NCBI GenBank assembly: GCA_036971715.1
Contig: JAVHJL010000004.1
Location: forward strand, 3,286,001 to 3,350,000
Reading direction: 5' to 3'
Source: Arthrobotrys musiformis
Taxonomy: Eukaryota > Ascomycota > Orbiliomycetes > Orbiliales > Orbiliaceae
DNA: 64,000 bases
Below, one piece after another: positions 34,087-46,795 of the stretch. How positions within the stretch are numbered: the first letter of the stretch is position 1; every line of letters starts with the position of its first letter. The notes below the pieces were generated by a model. It had not been told where the DNA came from. It was given only the letters and a program-made list of their open reading frames with translations, and did not search any database. The position numbers and the translations under genes were made by a program.

Positions 34087-36060
34087 CTACTCGAAATCCC
34101 AAAACTCCAATAGCATGTTTTGCGCAGGTGGTAAGATCGCATCATCTTCTTTAGTCTCTTCTTCGGAGAATATCTTCTTGGGCACGATATACTCCACAAC
34201 CGGATCCCTGGTAATCTTCTTTGCCATTTCGGCCTCGAGCATCTGATAAATTCGTTAGCATGGCTCCGTCTAAGGTAGCAGTCTTGTTAACTTACACTAG
34301 TGTATGAATGATCTAGGAAATCTTCGAGACCATACTGCTGCTTTGTGAATTGTTCGGATAGGATCTTGGCGAGGGTCGCTACGTTCGGATGGTAATGCGA
34401 TTGTAGGGTCTGTTTGTAATTGTTAGTATATTTCCCAGCCTATTTGTACTTTAAGAAATACGAACCTCGAGTTCCCACAAGCTACTTTCCAAAGCCCCCG
34501 TTTTTAGCGGGTCCACCTCGTCTTCGTTGAATGGATCCGTATAGCCCTCCGCTAGCAAGGACTTGCGATCCGCCTCCTTCCCTGGCACCCTATGTAACAT
34601 GAATGTACAAGTCGGATGCAGCCTCATCAGATTATAGGTGAACGGAATGACCGTAACTATGGCGCTGGGGGGAGCAGCTAGACATAGTCTTGCCATCCGC
34701 TTTATAAAGCTGGCGACGAGCACCGCAGGCAAATGGCTGGAGTTTAAGAACAACTCTAATAGTCTGAAAAATCGGGATCGGTATTTGACGTGCATGAGAT
34801 CGCGATCCAGTAGCGCGTAAAGTTTTGGGAAGAAATTTGGGTAGTCGAGGTTGTGAGACATCATGAGATTGAATAGACCCTGAAGGGCAAGTAGTGCGAT
34901 GACTCCGCCGGTGTTGTAGGTATCGGTTAGATAATCCATCAGAAGTCGCGGATTTGGGAAGTGTGGGATTATCCGCTTCGGCAAAATTGTGAGGATGTCC
35001 CTTTGTTTCGATGGTAGTGGCCGTGAGAGGAGGGTGAGCCATGTTTCCTGGAAGTAGCGCTGGTGGGCCGCGATTTGGAACAAAGGATGCTTCTTCTTGG
35101 TCGGCGCGGAGATATATAGATCAAGATCTGCCAATTCTTCGGATGTAGAGGGGATATCCTTAAGGTTGTATAGTATGTTGAAAAGGTTTTCGGAGTATGC
35201 GGTATTTGAAGAGGGGATTTCCTTCGAAATTGTCGGTATCGCTTTGAAGAACTCTAGCCGCAAATCCGAGTATTCATAAACGTATTCAGTAGCAAATACT
35301 GTGACGAGGTCCGGACTGTCGGAGAGAAGTAGGTGTTTGATAATAACGCCGAAGGTAAGAAACGGGAAGTAGTAGTCTTCTGAGGGTTTCATATGGATTG
35401 ATTCCTCCTTTAATACCCTCATCGCTAACTTGAGAGATGTCCCTTCACCGCCTTCGAGCATGCCCCCCAAGCTATTGAGGTAGTTGATATATGCTTCCTT
35501 CGCTTCCTTCACCATCTTCAACTGCTCAGGGCTGTGGTCCTTGTGTCGAACTAATTGTCCTCTGCTCATCAATCGACAGAACGTACGACATAGTCCAACA
35601 GCGGTTACGATGACAATTTCTTCAGACTCGTCCTAGCAAGGCTGTTAGTATTTTTGACGTAGCAATTCTGCTTCACAATATTTTTTTTATATATTTTTTT
35701 TACCTCAAGTTGCTCTAGGAGAGTGTTCAAGCCTTTCGTCCGCGCTGTAGCTGTTTTTGCAGAAATAATATCTTCTTCTAGTCGTAGCATTTCAGCTTGT
35801 CGCGATGCAAGGTCGTCCTCGTCTCCCTCTTCGCTGCCGCTTTCCATATCCTCGTCCTCGTCCTCGTATTCTTCATCATCTTCGTCGCTTGGCGGTTCTG
35901 CAGGCTTTTTCGACTTTGGAGCTGGTCGCAATACCACAGCTTTAGTGATAACGGGTAGGTCTTTTGGCTTCGATTTCGGTTTCCTTGCAGCTTCGTCTGC
36001 GGCGACCCGCTTTCGTTTCTTTGAGCCCAAAAGGGCGCCATTGGAGGACGGTATCGCCAT
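34087..36060 (-). CDS. NOC4: NOC4, CBF/MAK21-family 40S ribosome biogenesis protein
   Basis: NOC4 acts with NOP14 in nuclear maturation and export of the small ribosomal subunit. The start is at 36060 (MAIPSSNGALLGSKKRKR). A basic and acidic N-terminal region (EYEDEDEDMESGSEEGDEDD) follows, then an intron at about 35637-35702 and the large exon to 34470. The CBF domain is clear: ALQGLFNLMMSHNLDYPNFF, LLDRDLMHVKYRSRFFRLLE, LFLNSSHLPAVLVASFIKRM and TGALESSLWELE. The last exons encode SHYHPNVATLAKIL and EYIVPKKIF and end WDFE at 34087. These match the human NOC4L order. It is intact and shares a 292-bp divergent promoter with ATP4. Confidence 0.93.
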
Positions 36061-36352
36061 TTTTCTGCCCGGGGTATGTCGATATAGCGTATGTTCGAAG
36101 ATGCAGTCTAAAATTTTTGGTGTTTCGGGCGACAGGTAACTTTGGGCCGGTCTTGGCGTCGGGTGGAGTTTGATTGGTCGGATTTTTTCACTCATCCGCC
36201 AGTCTCTCCCGAACCCAGAACGTCACTTCAACACCCGAACAGCCAGTCCCTTCGAATCCCACCGCCCACCGTCTCCGACATCGCCCTCCCACAGGTCATC
36301 GACGTCCAATTGGATTGATCTGACTTCATCACTCTCCTCTCTTACATACACA
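36061..36352. promoter_or_regulatory. Short divergent promoter NOC4 / ATP4
   Basis: 292 bp between two outward start codons. A CT-rich tract precedes the ATP4 start (about 36280-36345), common in highly expressed fungal genes. Confidence 0.5.
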
Positions 36353-37309
36353 ATGGCTTCCCGGCTAACACGAGCGGCCACTGGTGAGCGATTCCGTCCC
36401 GATATCGACTGCCCGCTTGGCCCCTCATTGCACATGTTAACCTGCTATCGTCGATGCTCTAGGCCTTACGCGACTTCGCCCGTCGTCTGCCCTCCTCAAT
36501 GCGCATATCCCCGCCGTTAGACCCGCTGTGTCAGCTCGTTTCGAGTCCAACTATCCTCCCCCGTCATCCGACCGACCTGCTCCGGAAGCCAAGGCCAATG
36601 CTATCCTCGACCTGATCCCCGGCAACTCTCTCGTCTCCAAGACTGCCGTCCTCTCTGCTACTGCTGGTGTTTCCATTGCAGCCATCTCCAACGAGCTCTT
36701 GGTTATCAATGAGGAATTCGTCGTTGCCTTCTGCTTGATTTCCATGTTTACTGGTGTCAGCAGATTGATGAAGCCACAGTACAACGAGTGGGCCGAGGCA
36801 CACATCAAGAGAGTCAAGGATGTTTTGTACGCTGCCCGAGCCGACCACAAGAACGCCGTCCAGGAGAGAATCGACCAGGTCTCCGAGATGAAGGATGTTG
36901 TTCAGATCACCAAGGATCTCTTCGCTGTTTCCAAGGTACTTTTGATTGAAAATAGCTTTGGGACGGATATTCGGAAACATGGAAGCTGATCACGGTGGTA
37001 TTTTAGGAAACTGCTGAACTCGAGTCCGAGGCTTTCGTCTTGGAACAAAAGACCAAGTTCGCTGCCGAGGCCAAGCAGGTTCTTGACAGCTGGGTCAGAT
37101 ACGAGGCCCAGGTCAAGCAGAGGGAACAGACCGAACTCGCCGAGTCCGTCATCAAGAAGATCACCGATGAGCTCAAGAGCCCCAAGGTTCTGCAGCAAAT
37201 CCTCCAGCAGAGCGTGGCTGATGTCGAGAGTATGTTGTCATTATTGCCCACGCCACCGAATGGATGCTAATATGCTATCTTTTCTCTAGGAATCGTCGCT
37301 CAAAAATAA
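36353..37309 (+). CDS. ATP4: Mitochondrial F1Fo ATP synthase subunit 4 (subunit b)
   Basis: This is the peripheral-stalk subunit anchored in the inner membrane. The start is at 36353 (MASRLTRAATG), followed by an intron to about 36461, then TRLRPSSALLNAHIPAV and a presequence end near SARFESNYP. Membrane helices lie in AVLSATAGVSIAAISNELLV and VVAFCLISMFTGVSRLM. A long hydrophilic helix follows (EWAEAHIKRVKDVLYAARAD, with ESEAFVLEQKTKFAAEAKQV after the third junction). The last exon is only GIVAQK-type (RIVAQK), ending at 37309. Length of about 245 residues and helix order fit fungal Atp4p. Four exons, all GT-AG. Confidence 0.93.
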
Positions 37310-38430
37310 ATACCTTTTTGACCGGACTTGCTTGCTACCTCGGGACTATAAGATATTATAGGACTTTGTAGGAAGTCAACCTGAAACCTTCGTCCCGTTT
37401 ACTTGCGTACCAGGATCTAGAGAAAAACCCACCAAAACTTATTATGTTTCTTGCGAAAGGATAGCTAGATGATGTAGCGGGCTGTACAAAAAAATAGTTC
37501 TCTGTATAAATGCATTTTTTATTAATCCTTCCATATGGCCATTCGTAGTTACCCCGCTATATACCTACCTATACCTATATCTATATAGATATATGCATCT
37601 AGTGCAGGCTACTATAGTTTCAGTATATTTTAATTTACGAGGCAGGCATATACTTACTTGCCCTCGCCCCGTACTCAAGCTGAATAGCCCGGGTACCCGA
37701 TCCAGGCCGGGATGGAATGACACCGGGTACTACACTTTTAGAAAACACATACTCGCCGCCGCAAACCCCTTTCAAATATAAAATTGAAGCATCCCATAAC
37801 ATACAGAATCGAGGAAACATTACGTATACACACATTTTAATTTTTTTGTGCAGTGTGGACCCGGTGGAGGCCGCACAATAGCGCAATTGTGAGGTGCGGC
37901 GGGCGCGGCGTGTTTGGCAGCGGGTTTGCAGCGCGCCTAAGCGAAGGATTTTGGCTGTTTGGTCGGCCACAACGCCAACCAGCAAGAATCCAGCCAACGG
38001 TCCCAACCTTCCCATCGACATCATTGCGTCTCACAACGTTCAACCACAGCGCCACCATCCCAGTTCCACCATCGCCATCAACATCACCATCAACTAGCCA
38101 CCTGAAGCAACTTTTCCAGGTCTCGCGATAACTTCACCTCCTTGACATCTCATCCGGCATTGGTACTCGACATCTTGAACTCGTGAGCTGTTTATAGCTT
38201 GATCAACCGAAACGCGCCCTCCAGCAACCAGAAACCGGTCACGTGGCAAGCAACCTACAACCTCACAAGGACGACAATCCAGAGAAGAATCCAGGGGATT
38301 GAGACTCAATTTCAACTTTGGCTTCAGAGGCGACACTTGGCTTGATAGGATACAGCTGTTCTATCTTTGTTTGACTCCAACGGTCCAGCGTAGTGAAGCG
38401 GTCTAAGGTGGCAGTAGGCCAGTCGCAAAA
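37310..38430. other. Intergenic region ATP4-PTA1, probable long PTA1 leader
   Basis: About 1.1 kb. It contains CTATA-rich short repeats near 37555-37595, a T-tract at about 37840, and a GC-rich patch at 37860-37930. The segment 37850-38430 may be a 5' untranslated leader with upstream ATGs. No gene is supported. Confidence 0.5.
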
Positions 38431-41420
38431 ATGACCAGCGGGGATGTAAAGACAAAGCTCGAGCACCTGAACCAAGCGAAAAATCTCGCTTTGAATGACC
38501 CCAATTTCTATCCAGATATCTTGAAGGGCATCCTACCCGTCATTGTCGCGTCGGACGGCGCAATTGAGCTACGACGATGGGGGTCGGACTTTCTGGCGGA
38601 GACGTTCTCTTCGCCTCAGATCAAATCGCATACGAAGCAAGAGTTGGCATTGACGTGTCTCGAGCACCTGTTGACCCTGTTGAACGAATTGGAGACGGGC
38701 ATTCTAAAGAACGTTATTCAATGTAGCTCTTCGATATATCCTCTGATATTTCGATACATGTATGTTCACAGATTTCCGATATATTTAGCCCATATTGCAC
38801 CGCAGGCTCTATCGATGGCATCGTGCGTGGACAGTATTTGTCCCGTACACACAGCCCACCCCTCTTTCTCTCTCTCTCCCCCCGCATACCCCACTTTTTT
38901 GTACGAGGTACTAATCATCGGTTGCTGTGATACTTCTTTAGATGTCACAATAAGTCGGAGGCTGCTGTATGGCAACAGATGGTTGCCATCAAGGCGAAGA
39001 TTCTAAGCATGCTGGACAGAGGGGCCGAGGGAGTCCGGCTAGGCTGTATCAAGTTTGTTCAGAGGATCATATTGGTCCAGACTCCAGGCGCATCGGACCC
39101 GCGAGTAAGTCAAATATCCCCGAGCCGTAGCCCCCCTGTGAAATGGGTCTCCTTTTGGAGCTGCCCCATGTATATGAAAGGTTCTTCAGCGTATTCGAGA
39201 ACCCAAAGCCGTCTTTTTTCTTCTTCTTTTTCTTCTTCACGAACCATCTACTTTCTCAATAAAATCTTGTCAGGAACCTAACAATATTCGTCGCTGATTT
39301 TTCTAGCTTGTCGACAAATCTGAAGTGTCTTTGACTATCGTGCCACTGAACCACTCTATCCTTAATATACATGCACTAGAGGCCGAAGCCCATGGCCTAC
39401 TAGATCGTCTCTTAAATGTCTTCCAAGATGGCAAATTGTGAGCCTTGAATCCCACCAAGAGCGTCGTATGAGCCCTGCGCCCGTCTCGTCAGTCACGTTT
39501 TTGAGATCTGTCTGATTGATATACGGGTGACCGGGGGGGTGAGGCTGGCATTATGCTTACTGGTTGAATCGCATACAGAGACGCCCCAATAATCACCGCC
39601 ATCTTGAATTCGTTACCGGCGCTCGTTAAAGGACGCGCAGCGATCTCGAACAAAATCCTGAATGTCTTGATGTCCTACAACCCTCTTCCTGCCGCGGCAA
39701 AGTCAACGGTATTCAAAGACCGCTTCGTAGCCAGAAGTTTAGAGAAGACACTTAGAACCGTGTTAAATCACCTCGCAAGGTGAGTACGAGCCGCCAGACT
39801 GCCTTTAAAGGATGACTGACTAATAACTCTATTTTTATATAGAGCAAGTTCGGGTGGCCCGCATGCTGGAAAAATCCAACAGCATATCCAACGACTGTTA
39901 CAATCGAAATCCGAATTCTCGATCGAGGTTCCAAAGAGCAACAAGCGGGTACTCCCAGGACCAGATGTCGACTCTGTCAAACGAACCAAGTACACCCGTC
40001 CCGATGCCGAAGGCGAATATACCCCCACTCCGCCACCACCCACTATTCAGGTCCAGCCAAGCAATGGTACAACATATAAGACGCTCTTTACTCTCACTGG
40101 CGACCAGGCACTATCGAACTTCGATGTTTCTCAGCTACCTCTGGAAATGGCAACCCAAATCACCCTTGCGACAATGTATTCCGTTGACACAAATGCGTTA
40201 GATTCGGCAGTTGCGGTAAGGATTAGGCCCTGTGAAATATCTCTTTGGTACCTATATTGATAAATCTTCTTTACATGTAGGCTGTCAAACAACGATTAGA
40301 CAGTCTTGTACGAGCGGCAGCTACAGCCTCGAGTTCTCGACCACCACCGCCCCCGCCACCCCAACTAGAGGAAGACGATGATGATTACGTACCAGCTGGG
40401 GGCGAGGACCTTCCGGATGAGCCTTCTAAGACCAGCACGGACGCTGTCGCTTACTCTGACGATTCCGACGATAGTTACGAGGTTACAGACCTCGTTCCTA
40501 CAACAGCTAAAGGCAAAGCTGCAGCTATGGAACTCGTCAAAATGCCCGATTTATCACCAGCCCAAATCCAAGAAGCATGCGAAGGGACGCTGGATCGTAT
40601 GTTTGAAACAATATCCACATTAGACAAACCAGTCAAGAAAGAGCGAATGGGCCTGAGCCGCCTTGCCGCTACCAATTGGGACAAAGATGGATGGATTACC
40701 GTTCTTTCTAGACTTAGCACCAGAGGCCTTAGCGGCATCGATGCGGAAATTACTGCCAAGGCCCAGGAAGACCGGATGCACTACGAAGCCCTCAGTTCGC
40801 AAGTCCGACAGAAACTATACATGTATGTCATTGGCGACTTCCGCACACGCATGGACGCCGCAATCACCTGGTTAAACGAGGAATGGTACAACGATCGACT
40901 TCAAGCGATATCAGCTCAGAAAAACAGTGATACAACCCCGCTAGAACCGCAGTACGCCAAATGGATGGCGAAGATTATGGACGGAATATTCCCATATCTC
41001 GAGACTACCGATAGAAATATATTCCTGAGATTCTTGAGCGAGCTTCCGACTATCCCGGCGCCAGTTTTGGCCAATATTAGAGGATTATGTTTGGATCCAG
41101 AGAGATCCAATTTGGGATTTCTCGCATTCCAGTAAGTGCTCACGTAAATCAAGGGCTGATGTCCAATTTTTGAGAAGGCATAGACTAACACAAACCCCAA
41201 AGATACCTTTGCATGTTGAAGCCACCCGTTAGAAACGATGTACTAGAGATCGTTGAAGAGCTTTGGAGCAATCGTACGTATCCTTATCCACGATTCTATG
41301 CCATTGAAGGACATCTACTCACAGGTTTGGTTAGACAACGACGTCAAAACTTCTGCACGAAAGCTACTAGTCAAATTCCGTCCTCATGTCGTCGGTCTCC
41401 CACCAAAGGAAGCGTCATAA
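38431..41420 (+). CDS. PTA1: PTA1/symplekin, scaffold of the cleavage and polyadenylation factor
   Basis: PTA1 (animal symplekin) is a scaffold in mRNA 3'-end processing. The start is at 38431 (MTSGDVKTKLEHLNQAKNLA). The first intron is 38760-38941, with several more before 40278. The N-terminal HEAT region has ILPVIVASDGAIELRRWGSD, FVQRIILVQTPGASDPR and ALVKGRAAISNKILNVLMSY. A charged linker (RPPPPPPPQLEEDDDDY) leads to a C-terminal domain with AATNWDKDGWITVLSRLSTR and ITWLNEEWYNDR. The last intron (about 41273-41333, acceptor GTTAG) gives WSNHNDVKTSARKLL and ends at 41420. Using the nearer CACAG acceptor instead leaves an implausible Ser-rich tail, so I chose the GTTAG site. Confidence 0.88.
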
Positions 41421-42405
41421 CACACCATACATCCAACAGCCATTCAATATCTCCTCAAACGTCCCCCCGCGCCCCTCATACTTTCACTAATTCCATTAAC
41501 ATGCCCTCAAAAGTGTATTCGGTTAGCATGTGGGGTTCCTTCGGCCTAAGCCCGACCGATCTTCAACAAGCTTCATCTTCGGTGTATCTTCTTCCTTCTT
41601 TATTGTCGAAGGCTTTCTTGCATAAAATCATTAGGGCGTTCTTTACTTGTCAAACCTTATTCTATCGTTGCATTTCTGGCATTCGCTTTTAGGCATGATA
41701 CTTTCTCGGCAGGCTTTTTTGATATACCGACTACTGTACAATATTCGCAGCCAAGATAGACAGCCCAGGCATGATATTATTAATCCATGACTCCTTGCAG
41801 GCTTGAAGCTAATCAAGAGGGATTCATCTTCTCGCTCCGGCATTCTTTTTAAATGTAGATACCACTCGATGTAGGCAATTGAAAGCTGTGTTGTCCCCGG
41901 TGTCGTCTGTAAATATACAACAAACTGTGCAATCTTGCCTGAAGTTCGTAACCTCGTCTCGTCTAGCTAAGCTAGATATATCTAAAGCCATCATGACTTC
42001 GATGTTGCGGTAATACCTACTTAGTTTACTCAATCTATGCAAAGAATCGAATCACAATATAGAGGCTCTATAACACCGTGTGGAAGTCCCACGCTACACG
42101 CTTTAAAAGACGTTACACAGCCCGCAGCATTGATTGTTGGCCCTGAGGCTGTCAACACCAACAGCTAGCTAGCACCAAGCTTGGGCAACGCTCACCCAAT
42201 CCACCAACCTTCCACTCGCAACCAGCTCCAAGCACCATCTACAACCACATCTACAGTATCCAGCAATACATCTCGCAGCTGCATATCCGAATATCCCCTT
42301 GCAGACCCCCATCTTCACTCCCGTTCCTTCTTCTTCCGGATCTAACATTTGCAAAAAGCTGCTCGACTTCTCAAGAGCTTCGAGACCCAGAAGGGTGCCG
42401 GTGTC
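41421..42405. other. Intergenic region PTA1 to the next plus-strand gene
   Basis: No supportable gene; it includes the PTA1 3' flank and the promoter and leader of the gene at 42406. The region 42150-42400 is CCA/CAC-rich and possibly 5' untranslated. Confidence 0.5.
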
Positions 42406-45400
42406 ATGGATCATAATAGCTTCAGTTTCACCTGGCGCGGGCTCTATGAGTTCAAAGAGAGCGCTCGCAAAGAGATGATTGATCAATTCAAGTGAGTTCA
42501 TATATGAAAATACACGAATTCTCATTAGTGTGCCAGTGGATGCATCTTATCAATTGTTCTGTCCGACTTACGATTTACAAGTTCACTTAGTGATTTTGGA
42601 GAGACCATGAAGATTCAGTACAATCCGATGCGAAATGTAAGTATGGAGATGGGACAGTCGTCCGTACTCACGGGACAAGGTTGGAGGAGTCCTCTAACCT
42701 TTGAAACAGTCATTCACTCTCATCGGACCCAGGGATCGAGATGAAGAGGCACAGAAGGCCTTCATCGCGGTTGTTAACAACATCATTGAAAGGCTTTACT
42801 CCAATAACCTTGATACGAACCAATACGTACGTCATATCAACTGTCCCCAAAGCTTTGTTTGCTGACTTTGTGTATGTATAATTATGACTGACGATGAAAA
42901 CTCCAGCTCACTCGGGGCAAAATTATTCGTCCAAGCACGACTCATATGTTCGTCCGAGAGCTCCAATGGTCCGACGATCCCAAGGTCCTTTACAAAGATG
43001 ATGCGGTATGGATTATTCCCTGCCACCCTTTCCCACAAACTCGATGACTAACGGGCGCTTTACAACAGGATGAAATCTCTGAGGTCTTCGAGGAGATTAG
43101 AAACGAGGTTGAAGGTGTCAAGTTCGAGAAATTTGACAAATGGACCCCGGAACACAGGGACACATTCCGCGACTGTTTCTTTGGAGACGGTGTTGATACA
43201 ATTGGTGAAATTGCAAAGCAGACTCGTTGTGTCATGAAAGTCGACTGGGTCACCAGAGAAGTCAATATCGGTGCACACAGCGACATCGCTTTGCAAGCTG
43301 GGCTCAACAAGTTAAGGCTCGCTGAGAAGTACTTCGTGAGTATTTCGAGGCCTTTAAAAATTACAGATCGGACGTCCTGGAGATTTCTAACATATTCGGT
43401 GCTTTAGAATTGGGAGTATAAAAAATATTCATCTCACATTATCAACAGTGATGGAAGGGCATATTTTGAAATTCGCCTTGTTCTTATCACCAAACAGACA
43501 ACTAACATTCTAAGAACCACTTTGTTCCCACCGGCCGACCAATATAGCAGTCTTGGAGGGAGAGATCGGTTGGCGTCTGCGCGTCTTGCTGAATATAATG
43601 CTACTTCGGACAAGTTCGACAATGTCGTCTTCAGCTGTATCCCCACCTACAATGCTGGTCAAACGGAAACCGATATCTGGAAAGGATATATCTATACACC
43701 ACACACGCCGAGAGTCGTCACTCCTGTAGCCGGCGATGAGGCCCTCATTTCCCTAGACCAGAATCCTAGACGGCCGAGTGCTGGTGCTCCCGCCGCTGCC
43801 GCAGTGCCACCACCCCGTGCCACGCCTGCCCCGGCTTCCACGAAGACGCCCGCCTCTATCATTTCTTCAACTAGGCCAGGCGAGTCCATGACTGGTAGTT
43901 TGAATCTTGGAATTCGACCCCAAGATATCCTCATCGACCTCGAAGCCCAACAAATCGACTTCCCAACCTTAGCACCGAAGAGGAAAGCCCGTAATGCAAG
44001 AACTGAAACCACGGCTCCTACTCCCAGCGCTAATTCTACGACTCCAAATCAACAGACTCCGGCTACGTCCCAAACATCAGCCAACCCGACTCCAGGAGGC
44101 TTATCCATGGCATCAACCCGTCCTGGAGGGCCTTCCAATCCCGAAACCGGTTCTGCAGCTGCTCGTCGCCCAAGAAACGCTCGAAATGCCAAAAAGGCTG
44201 CGGCGGATCATGAAACTTCTCAGGATGTTGGAAATGAATCTGCGTCGGTTGCTGGCTCTATCCAAACTGAACGAACCTTCAAAACCATGAGCTTTGCCAG
44301 CGAGACGGGTTCCCAGGTAACCGAAAAGCCGGAATACAAATCCCGAACCTATAAGAATACCCAGGGCCAAAAGGCCCCGCGTCGTAAAGCCAACTTCGAC
44401 AACTATGAAGCTCTTCAGAAACATCAAGATAATGTCTTGCATACAGTCTTTAGTGAGGGCTTCGAAGATGTCAGAAGGTTTTCTGGGGAGTTGAAGTTCG
44501 AGGCTAAGCTTGGAAGAATCTGTTTCCCATTGGTCCCAAAGAAATACCTGAAATCATCCTATGGGTTTCAGTGGGCTAGTTGGGAAGCTGAACTTGAGCG
44601 AGCTGGTATCCAGACTTTATTTACGGATATCATCTCGGTTTCGCCCTCTGATGCCGATTTCGTCGTGGGACTGAAGGTTAGCAAAGGTGATGCCATGTTT
44701 GAAAACCCTCCAAGTACTCGCAAAGTCTCCTACGACATCGAGGGCCTCACCTTCCAGAAAGTTCCCTTCACGATTTCCATCAACGCCGAAACGTTTGAGT
44801 TCGAGATTCGAGGAAAGGAAGAAAGGTTTGGAAATGTCTACGTCAACTGTCCATGTTCAACTTGGGATGCGGATTTCCGTCTCTCCGGCCACAGGATCAT
44901 GAAGTCTCTCCACACGCAGGCAAAGAAACTTATTGACACATTAGAAGTCGACACCGACCTCCAATTCCCCGATTTGATGATCAACACCGAGGATATCGGT
45001 CTCGAAATCACCCGCTGTGTCGTCCGTCGCCAAACGCACCATATGATCGTGCCTTCGGACATTCACTTCGGGCACGAATTCACACTCGTCGTCACGGAAA
45101 ATATCGAGCTTCGACTCCTAGAACGCGAGGACATGCCAAATATTATTCGTTTTTGCGCAGTTCCGGGCGTTGAGAGTTTCCGGCAGAATATGACGTGGTA
45201 CACGATGAGTGTTGTATCCGATCCCATCGATCAGATCTTTTGGAAGAATCGGACTTTGGGGGTGACGGAGTTGACGGATAGTGCTGCGAAGGATCTTTTG
45301 TTCAAGAAGGGGAAGGATCAGAAGACTATGCTTGCGGCTATGTTCCAGGTTGTTTGCAATTTGATCACGAAGATTAATAATGTTGGGTATGATAATACGC

Positions 45401-45423
45401 AGTTTACTCATCATACGGCTTGA
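42406..45423 (+). CDS. Large conserved-looking protein with internal low-complexity linker, function unknown
   Basis: The start is at 42406 (MDHNSFSFTWRGLYEFKESA). Short exons at about 42406-42491, 42590-42636, 42709-42825, 42907-43004 and 43070-43336 lead into a long last exon from about 43409. The N-terminal globular part (about 330 residues) includes VNIGAHSDIALQAGLNKLRL, which recalls KH-like nucleic-acid-binding repeats, but this is weak. Residues encoded at 43740-44330 form an Ala/Pro/Ser/Thr-rich disordered linker with basic patches (RRPRNARNAKK). The C-terminal half (44390-45423) is again ordered, with FEAKLGRICFPLVP, VKVD-like strands and CRVVRRQ-type ends. I cannot name a family with confidence; several pezizomycotan proteins of this three-part layout carry only DUF labels. 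Confidence 0.75.
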
Positions 45424-46030
45424 TGGGTTGCTAGGGTGCCCGTTACATTTATGTCTTTGTGGCGACTTATCTTCAAGTTTTTTGTTACGATGGATGGAGA
45501 GCGCTCGGGGGGTGTGCTGGTTTTGATGCACTAGATATCGGAAAGTGGTATCTGTTTAGCAAGGAATGCATAGATAAGTATTGATAGCATTCTAGAAATT
45601 TCTCATGTCGATACTTCTTTTCCTGTTTCTGAGCGTTTTATGGTATATTATAAGTGGTAATCGGACGTATACTTGAATTGCTAAATCGATAAAAAGGGTT
45701 ATTATTGTTATACCGTGATGGTTTGTGGTTTCAAAGGTCTTGGTGACTAGTTGAATAAGAGCCTTGCCCTTCAGAACTTAGACACCAAGCTCCAGGAAGT
45801 GCAGAGAACTAGGAGTTACAATCCCCCCTTGCATTTAGTTCTACATATAACGTTCCCACAACCTCAGCCTTACACAAGAAATCCAGGCGTCCACTAATCA
45901 ACCATCCTGTTTTTCATTCTGGCATAGAAAAAAGTTGGCACCTAAACACCGTTATCGATGCATTGCACAGTCAGCCCAAACCACCAACCACAACATCTTC
46001 GTAAAACTTCGATACAAAAGAATTGGCAAT
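45424..46030. other. Convergent 3' flanks
   Basis: The region between the stop codons of the plus-strand gene at 45423 and the PEBP gene at 46031. No further feature is seen. Confidence 0.5.
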
Positions 46031-46795
46031 TTACCCACCCACGAGTTCCAAACCATATTTTCTAGCATAATACTTCGCACCAACCCTCGGTTCCTGATCT
46101 TCGAATCCCCATTTCTTCCTCCCGTCCAGCTTTTCGGGCTCCAGATTGCCGTTTTTGAAGAGTAGGAGGACGTATCTGTGTTTTCCCGTTTTCGCGGGAG
46201 GCGCTGGACCCATGTATTCCACCAACTCCCTTGCGGATTTAAGGTTTAGAGGTCCGGAGGATAGTTTGATATCTGTTACCAGCCAGTGGCAGAATTCTGC
46301 CCATTTGGGATTACTGCGGGATGCAGCGTCGGGGTCTAATATTCGATTAGATATTGAGCCTTTCATGTTAATTTGGTGGTTTAAACGGGGATATACCGGT
46401 TAAGCAGAGGGTGTACCTCGCATCGTCGGATTGTGGGGATGTATCGTCTGGTGTGACGATGATATGGGGTTGTTCTTGGGTGGATGATTGGGTTAGGGTG
46501 TTGCCGAGTTGGATTTCTTTGCCGGATGGGAATTCAGCGCGGAGGAAGAAGGAGGGGGTGAAGTTGTCGATTACTTTTGTTTTTGGGGGTTAGATTTGGG
46601 TATGTTTATATTTGGTGCGTGGGTTGGGGGGTTTTACCGTCGGGGATGACTTCGTCGTTTTTGAGTCTGTGTTTTTCAGTGGTGTGAGGTTAGCTAGGAT
46701 GCATATTTATGGAAGTGACATGCATATATATAATGGATATATAATTCTTACCTATCGATAATGGATCCGTCCAGTGTGATCTGGTGAGAAGCCAT
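46031..46795 (-). CDS. Phosphatidylethanolamine-binding protein (PEBP/TFS1-like)
   Basis: Start at 46795 (MASHQITLDGSIIDR). Short exons follow, encoding LKNDEVIPD and then FTPSFFLRAEFPSGKEIQLG. An intron at about 46333-46405 joins YTLCLT to DPDAASRSNPKWAEFCHW, the PEBP signature DPDxP-like block with the ligand-pocket residues. VEYMGPAPPAKTGKHRYVLL is the second signature. The ending is YYARKYGLELVGG. Yeast Tfs1 inhibits carboxypeptidase Y and binds Ras-GAP; whether this homologue does so is not shown. It is intact. Confidence 0.9.

Noticed and set aside
35723..36139. Plus-strand Ser-rich frame
   Set aside because: It is the antisense of the acidic N-terminal part of NOC4.
41213..41692. Ser-rich 159-residue extension of PTA1
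   Set aside because: It arises from reading through the last PTA1 intron. Splicing at the GTTAG acceptor gives the expected C-terminus and a stop at 41420.
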